From assembly GCF_023053635.1 (NCBI RefSeq), contig NC_086180.1:4593206-4657205 (forward strand): DNA of 64,000 bases, in the 5' to 3' direction. The notes under the pieces were generated by a model, which made no database searches, was not told the origin of the DNA, and saw only the letters and a list, made by a program, of their open reading frames with translations. Positions 22,801-30,413 of this stretch are shown one piece after another. The stretch's first letter is position 1. Every line of letters begins with the position of its first letter. The stretch comes from Elgaria multicarinata webbii. Taxonomy: Eukaryota > Chordata > Lepidosauria > Squamata > Anguidae. The position numbers were made by a program, and so were the translations under genes.

Positions 22801-25612
22801 AGATAGAAATGTGATAAATAAATAAAATAAATGCTTTAGAACAATTCTTGAGAGCTTTATTGTTACACTTTGATTTGCACTAGCACTATTAGCGTTGCAG
22901 TTGGCTAGTTTATACCTTTTGTGGTTCTTTTGTTCTGGCTTGAGAACCCACAATTTCTGCCACTCTTAATGATTGGATTAGAGCAGCCTTCCTCAACCTG
23001 GGGCGCTCCAGATGTGTTGGACTGCAACTCCCAGAATGCCCCAGCCGGCTGGGGCATTCTGGGAGTTGCAGTCCAACACATCTGGAGCGCCCCAGGTTGA
23101 GGAAGGCTGGATTAGAGTCTGGAGCCCTGGCTCTCACACGCGCACCCTTCTGCAACTCGGAGGGGAGAACGGGCAAGCCGGGCGGGTGTGCCCTGACCTT
23201 CTCTTTGTCTTCGTTGTCTCTCCCTGGCAGTGGTTTTCACCCGAAGGCTTCCGGTCGCTGTTCGCCCTGGTCGGTACCAATGGCCAAGGCATAGGCACAA
23301 GGTACGAAGGGGGCCTTTCGCCTCTCCGGAGCTGTACGGCTTCCCGGGGCTGCTCGATACTTCGATTGAGGGTTTGTGGGCCTGGGAAAAGTGAAGGGGG
23401 CGGTGCCGAGCCACGTGGAGGAAGCTGGGGGGCACAGCTGCGCAGGCCAAGCATTATGGGATGTGTGATTTGGGGGGGGGTTCTTTTTGTCTTCTCAGTT
23501 CCCTGAGCCAATGGGTGCACGGCTGCGACGCCTTGGAGCTCCCAGCTCAGGAGCGAGAGCAGCTGGACGCCTTCATCGACCAGCTCTACAAGGACATCGA
23601 GAAAGGTGGGTGGGGCGGAGTTGCGTGGGCCGCTGGTGAAGCCTGCCGGGGCAGCAGGCCCTTAAGGCAGCCTTCCCTAAGCTGCCTCCCTCTCGGTGTG
23701 TCGGACTACAATTCCCATCACCCCTGGCCAGAACGGCCATGCCGGTTAGGGGTGGCGGATGTTGAAGTTGAATTGCGACCCCATCTCAGCAGACAAGGTG
23801 TGGTGGGAGAGGTTTGTAGACGTGTGTGTGCATGTGTGTGTGCGGCCACCGACCTGCTGCCTGGCCTTGCACGTGGCCCTCGTGGTCTGAAAAGTTGCCC
23901 AGGCGTGAGCTATAGACCGCTCCTCTTCCATCCCCTTTCCAAGTCGCCCCACCACAACTTGAGAGAGTGGACCCCATTGGGGTTACTCGCGGACTGGGTC
24001 AAGGAATCCTTTCTCCTGGCGGTCCTGCCCAGTTTCCTTGGACAGCTCCGAGGCCCCGCCTTCACGGGAGGTGGGGGGCAGGTCTCTCTGTTGACCCACC
24101 TTGCGTCACTCCTGTTTTGAGGACGCCTTTTTGGAAGGAGGAGAATTGTCCAGAAGCCCACATGGCCTCTGTCACTCTCTTTCTCTCGTTTACTTTGATT
24201 TAGAGACGGGGGAGTTCCTGAATTGCGAAGGCTCGGGTCTCTACATGCTGCAGAGTTGTTGTAAGTAAGCCGGGAAGCAATGAACCTATCCAGCATGCTT
24301 CCCACCACCTCACCCCCAGCCTTTTTTGTGGCAGGGGCCACCACTGTTGTCGAAGACGTGGCCATTTTTCTTGAAAACGCAGCAGGCAGGGAGAGCGCAA
24401 CCTCGCTTTTTGTCGCCACTGTGACCGTTGAATCATAGAATCATAGAATAGCAGAGTTGGAAGGGGCCTCTAAGGCCATCGAGTCCAACCCCCTGCTCAA
24501 TGCAGGAATCCACCCTAAAGCATCCCTGACAGATGCTTGTCCAGCTGCCTCTTGAAGGCCTCTAGTGTGGGAGAGCCCACAACCTCCCTAGGTCACTGGT
24601 TCCACTGTTGTACTGCTCTAACAGTCAGGAAGTTTTTCCTGATGTCCAGCTGGAATCTGGCTTCCTTTAACTTGAGCCCATTATTCCGTGTCCTGCACTC
24701 TGGGAGGATCAAGGAGAGGTCCAGCTGCTTGGTGGCAGTGGGGGGGGGGCACAGGGACACCCCCTGGTACGGTCCACAGAGAGAGAGAGCAGTGTGGCCC
24801 TCCCAGACCCCAGAAGTTGCCCAGCCCTGTCTTAGCAGCAAATGATCACACAGGGCTCGCGCCTTGAACCTGAGCGTAACTCTGCTCCCTTATTGTTGCA
24901 GGTAACCACAGCTGCATTCCCAATGCTGAGGCCTCGTTCCCAGATAACAATTTTCTCCTGCACCTGACGGCCTTGGAAGACATCAGGCCGGGAGAGGTGA
25001 GAGGACTCTTTTGGTGGGCTCCCGAAAGGGAATTCTGCACTAGCCAAAGGCTTGGACCCGATACAAAAACTGTTCATGCGATGTGTCTCTCTGGGCAGTG
25101 TTTTTCTCCACTGCATTGCAGTGCCTTCCCGCTTTCTCTCTCCCTCTCTTTTTTCGGGTGGGTGGGTTGAAATCACGTGGAAAAAACACCCAGAACATAA
25201 GGAGATGCTTCTGCAAACAGCAGGAGCCGTTTTTGTATATAGCTGCTTTCCCCAACCTGTTGCCCTTTCCGATATTATTATTATTGTTATTATTGTTATT
25301 AAAATTATTGTTATTTTTCACGCGTGGCGGTTTTTCGAGATGGAGATGACGGGCTTTGCCAAGTCATGCTCTCTTTTACAGATTCAGGAATATCCTAACA
25401 ATTGAGCATGTTTTAATTATGACTGCTTCCTGGGGATGTATTTTGGTAGGCCCAGTTTCTGAAGGTTTTCGGTATAGTTTTTTTGATGTGATGCCAGCGA
25501 CTGACGTGACTAACGGAATAACTGTGACCCTTTCTTGTTGCCATAGTTCTTTGACTTACATGGCTAGCGGTGTATATTTTTGTTTCTCTTTTCCCTTTCA
25601 TCATCATTATCA

Positions 25613-25656
<44 letters not shown>

Positions 25657-27954
25657 TTATTTGTATCCTGCCTTTTGCCCAATGCTGGGCCTCAAGGTGG
25701 CCTTACAAAGTTTAAAATATACATTGGGGCGGAAAACAACAACAAACACAAACATTTAAAATACACAACAAAATTATAAGACATTAACATAGATGGAGGA
25801 CCAGATTATTCTCCAAAGGCCTGCTTGAACAAACAAGTTTTCGCCTGCTTCCGAAAGCCCATCAAGGAGGGAGCCAGCCTAGCTTCCCCGGGAAGAGAGT
25901 TCCAGAGCACCAGAGCAGCCACCAAGAAGCCCCCCTCCCATGTTCCCACCAAGCGCGCCTGTGAAGATGGTGGGACTGAAAGAAGGGCTTCTCCAGAAGA
26001 TCTCAAAGCACGGGCAGGCTCATAAGGGAGAAGACAGTCCTTCAAATAACCTGGACCCAAGCCATATAGGCAGTACATAATAGTCACCAGAGTATATCAT
26101 ATCTTTGGAAGGAAGTCATTTGGGAAAGGAGGTACTCAAAACGTGGATATGGGAGTCAATTCAGGAAATAGAGCACAGTATATTGAATTTATTCTGGCAT
26201 CTATTTTCCTCTTAAAATATGAAAATAATCTTGTGTGATTTAAATATGCTATCGTAATTGACTTCACTGAAATCCAATATTAGGTTACAAAGAGTTATTC
26301 TCACTCTTATTGATATTAAGATATTATTATTAATATTATTATGATGACGATGATATTATTGAGATATTATTGCATTTATATCCCACCTTCTTCCTCCAAC
26401 GAACCCAACGCGACATACATAATCCTCCTCCTCCTCTCCGTTTTATCCTCACAACAACAACCCTGTGAGGTAGGCTGGGCTGAGAGTCTGTGACTGGTCC
26501 AAAGTCACCCAGTGGGTTTCCATGGCCAAGTGGGGACTAGAACCCAGATCTCCCGACTCCCAGTCCAACACTAGCCACTGCACCACACTGGTGCGGGAAT
26601 TCAGCTCCTGGCTGGCAGCTGTGGTCCAACATCTGGAGGCCACCAGGATGGGGAAGGCTACTATATATTATATTCCCGAATTACTGGGCTAACCTCCTGG
26701 TGGCCTTATAGCCAGAAGAAGAGGTCAGGTCTGCACCTGCGTAGCTCCGGCAATGCAACAGCATCTGGTTCTCTCTGACCCAAATATACTTGGCTCAGCA
26801 ATACTACAAACGAGAAGGATCTTGGAATTGTTGTAGATTGCAAGCTGAATATGAGCCAACAGTGCGATATGGCTGCAAGAAAGGCCAATGCTATTTTGGG
26901 CTGCATTAATAGAAGTATAGCTTCCAAATCACGGGAGGTCCTGGTTCCTCTCTATTCGGCCCTGGCTAGGCCTCATCTAGAGTATTGCGTCCAGTTCTGG
27001 GCTCCACAATTCAAGAAGGACACAGACAAGCTGGAGCATGTTCAGAGGAGGACAACCAGGATGATCAGGGGTCTGGAAACAAAGCCCTATGAAGAGAGAC
27101 TGAAAGAACTGGGCATGTTTAGCCTGGAGAAGAGAAGATTGAGGGGAGACATGAGAGCACTCTTCAGATACTTAAAGGGTTGTCACACAGAGGAGGGCCA
27201 GGAGCTCTTCTCGATCCTCCCAGAGTGCAGGACACAGAATAACGAGCTCTGTGTTAAAGGAAGTTAAAGGAAGCCAGATTCCAGCTGGACATCAGGAAAA
27301 ACTTCCTGACTGTTAGAGCAGTACGACAATGGAATCAGTTACCTAGGGAGGTGGTGGGCTCTCCCACCCTAGAGGCCTTCAAGAGGCAGCTGGACAACCA
27401 TCTGTCAGGGATGCTTTAGGGTGGATTCCTGCATTGAGCAGGGGGTTGGACTCGATGGCCTTGTAGGCCCCTTCCAACTCTGCTATTCTATGATTCCATG
27501 ACCCCACTCTGGCCTCCCAGCATGTGCTGTCTCAAGGACCCTCCATGCTGCCGAAATTTCATAGTGAACTCGTGAACTTACCAAGGTGCCGTATTCCAAG
27601 ACAGATCATGCATCCAGATAGTTCCCAAGTGGGGAGGAATCCGTGGCTCTCAAGACGATGTTGTACTAGTGTGTGGCATAGTGGCTAAATTATTATTATT
27701 ATTATTATTTATTTATATAGCACCATCAATGTACATGGTGCTGTACAGAGTAAAAAGTGTCGGACCAGGAGTTGGGCGATCCAGGTTCTAGTCCCCACTC
27801 GGCCATGGAAACCCACTGGGTGACGTTGGACCGGTCACAGACTCTCAGCCCAACCTACCTCACAGGGTTGTTGTTGTGAGGATAAAACGGAGAGGAGGAG
27901 AATTATGTATGCCACCTTGAGTTCCTTGGAGGAAGAAGACGATATATAAATGCA

Positions 27955-28012
<58 letters not shown>

Positions 28013-29620
28013 TAGCTTCCATAAGCCCTGACCATTGGGCATGCTGGCTGGGGATGTGGGAATTGTTTCTCAACATGCCAGGTTGGGGACGTCTGGTTTG
28101 CTGCTTACTTTTCTGAGCGTCTTAATTAATTAATTTATTAATGTAGTAAAACATTTGTTTGTTGTTTATTCGTTCAGTCGCTTCTGACTCTTTGTGACTT
28201 CATGGGCATTTGTATCCCTCCCTATATCACTAGGATATCAGGGCAGCGTACAGTTAAAATCAGACAAACGATAAATCTACAATAAATATATCTTGTGCAG
28301 CCCATGAATAGAAAAACTATAAACAAGGAATTGGGTTCCCGTTAAAATCAGGGAGGTGGTGGGCAGGGCTCCCCCCCCCCCGTCAGTTGCATGGTATCAG
28401 CTGCAGAATTGGCGTGACGTGTTGACGTTGCTGGTCACCTGAGGCCCAGGTCAGAGGTCATATTATCGTTTCCAGGGGAGCTTTTGGGTCTGTCCCTGTT
28501 GAGAAGTGTGTCTGTGTGTCGGGGCAGGGAAACATGTTGTAACTGATACGGGACGTGGACATGTGTGCATTTGTGAGTGTGACGGAGAGATTGCTCCTGT
28601 TTAACAGCTTTAACCATGGTGGTTAGGCCAGAAAGCCAGGCCGTGTTCAGAAGACACTTTAAACCATGGCTTTAACTACTGTGAATAAGGCTTTTTGCTG
28701 TAGTCACTGTGGTTAAAGCCGTGGCTTAAGGTGTCTTCTGAACACAGCCCGGCTTTCTGGCTTAACCACCATGGTTAAAGCCTTGGCTTAAGGTGTCTTC
28801 TGAACACAGCCTGGCTTTCTGGCTTAACCACCATGGTTAAAGCCATGGCTTAAGGTGTCTTCTGAACGGGGTCAGAGAGAATGAACAATTTTGCATGATG
28901 TTTTCAGCCGTATTGCTGTAAAGCATCAAGCACCCTCTCTGCTTGAGCTGACGTTGGTAGCGGGGCTGTGCCTTGAACTTACATGATTTTTTTTGTCTGA
29001 TCAGGAAATCTGCATCAGCTACTTAGACTGTTGCCAACGGGAACGGAGCCGGCACAGCCGGCATAAGACACTCCGGTAAGCCAATGGGACGTGGAGGTGG
29101 GGAAATCCCATTGGTTGGCTTTGATGTCTGTGGTGCGTCTCCTTTTTAAACACTAGATCTACGCAGTTGTAGTACCACTCGTGTACATCAGGGGTGGGGA
29201 ACCTCCGGCCCGCGGGGCTCATTTGGCCCACGGCAGTTCTTCAGGCCCCATCCCGGGAGGAATCCCCGCCGTTACCTCCGATGAAGTGGGGAATTTGGCC
29301 AGGTAACCTTTGCACAGTGTAGGGAAAAAGGCAAAAGGCCGAGATGATGATGTCATTGGACGTGACCACGCCCGCTGACATCATTCTGCCCACGCAGAGC
29401 CTGGGGGGGAGGAATCCCCCCCCCAATTACAATTCCACTTCCCTGATGTGCTTAGTAATACGGTAATACCTCGCGTCTCTATGGTGCTTTTGAGTGCGTC
29501 TCCCTGTTGCATTTGTTACAACAGTCCTGTAAGGTGGACTAGTTTTGTTATCCCCATATTGCAGGCGGCTGACAAGGGATGGCCTGGCCATTCTGATTTC
29601 ATAGCTCCGTCTCCTTTGCC

Positions 29621-29671
<51 letters not shown>

Positions 29672-30353
29672 TTTTATTTATTTATTACATTTTTATACCG
29701 CCCAATAGCCGAAGCTCTCTGGGGGTTTCACAAAAATTAAAACCGTGAAGAGCATAAAAACAACCAACAAATTTAAAACACAAATATAAAATACAATATA
29801 AAAAGCACAACCAGGATAAAACCACACAGCAAAAATGGATATAGGTTAAAATATGAAATTAAAACAGCAGAGTTTAAATTTAAATTAAATTAGGTGTTAA
29901 AATACTGAGAAAATAAAAAGGTGTTGAGCTGGCGACGGAAGGAGTACAGTGTAGGCGCCAGGCGGACCTCTCTGGGGAGCTCGTTCCACAGCCGGGGTGC
30001 CACAGCAGAGAAGGCCCTCCTCCTAGTCGCCACCTGCCTCACTTCCTTCAGCAGGGGCTCACGGAGAAGGGCCCCTGTGGATGATCTTAAGGTCTGGGTA
30101 CGTACATATGGGAGTAGGCGTTCCTCCAAATCGGGCCCGGACCTGGACTGGCAGCCAATGAAGTTGTAGAAGGACTGGCATGATATGATCTCGCCGGCCA
30201 GTCCTTGTTAGTAGGCGGGCTGCCCCGTTTTGTACCAGCTGAAGTTTCCGGACCGTTTTCAAAGGCAGCCCCACGTATAACGCATTGCAGTTGTGTCCTT
30301 CCCCACACAACGGAGCCCTCTGCTAGCTGAGTCTGAGATTAGGGTCACAAACC

Positions 30354-30413
<60 letters not shown>

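Noticed and set aside
23461-24120. 219-codon open frame over SMYD5 exon 9
   Set aside because: Read-through of a real exon into its introns; the exon ends at a GTGGGT donor, consistent with the family.
25356-25715. open frames with long isoleucine or asparagine runs (also 10696, 27835, 30259)
   Set aside because: Translations of ATT/AAT microsatellites at LINE tails.
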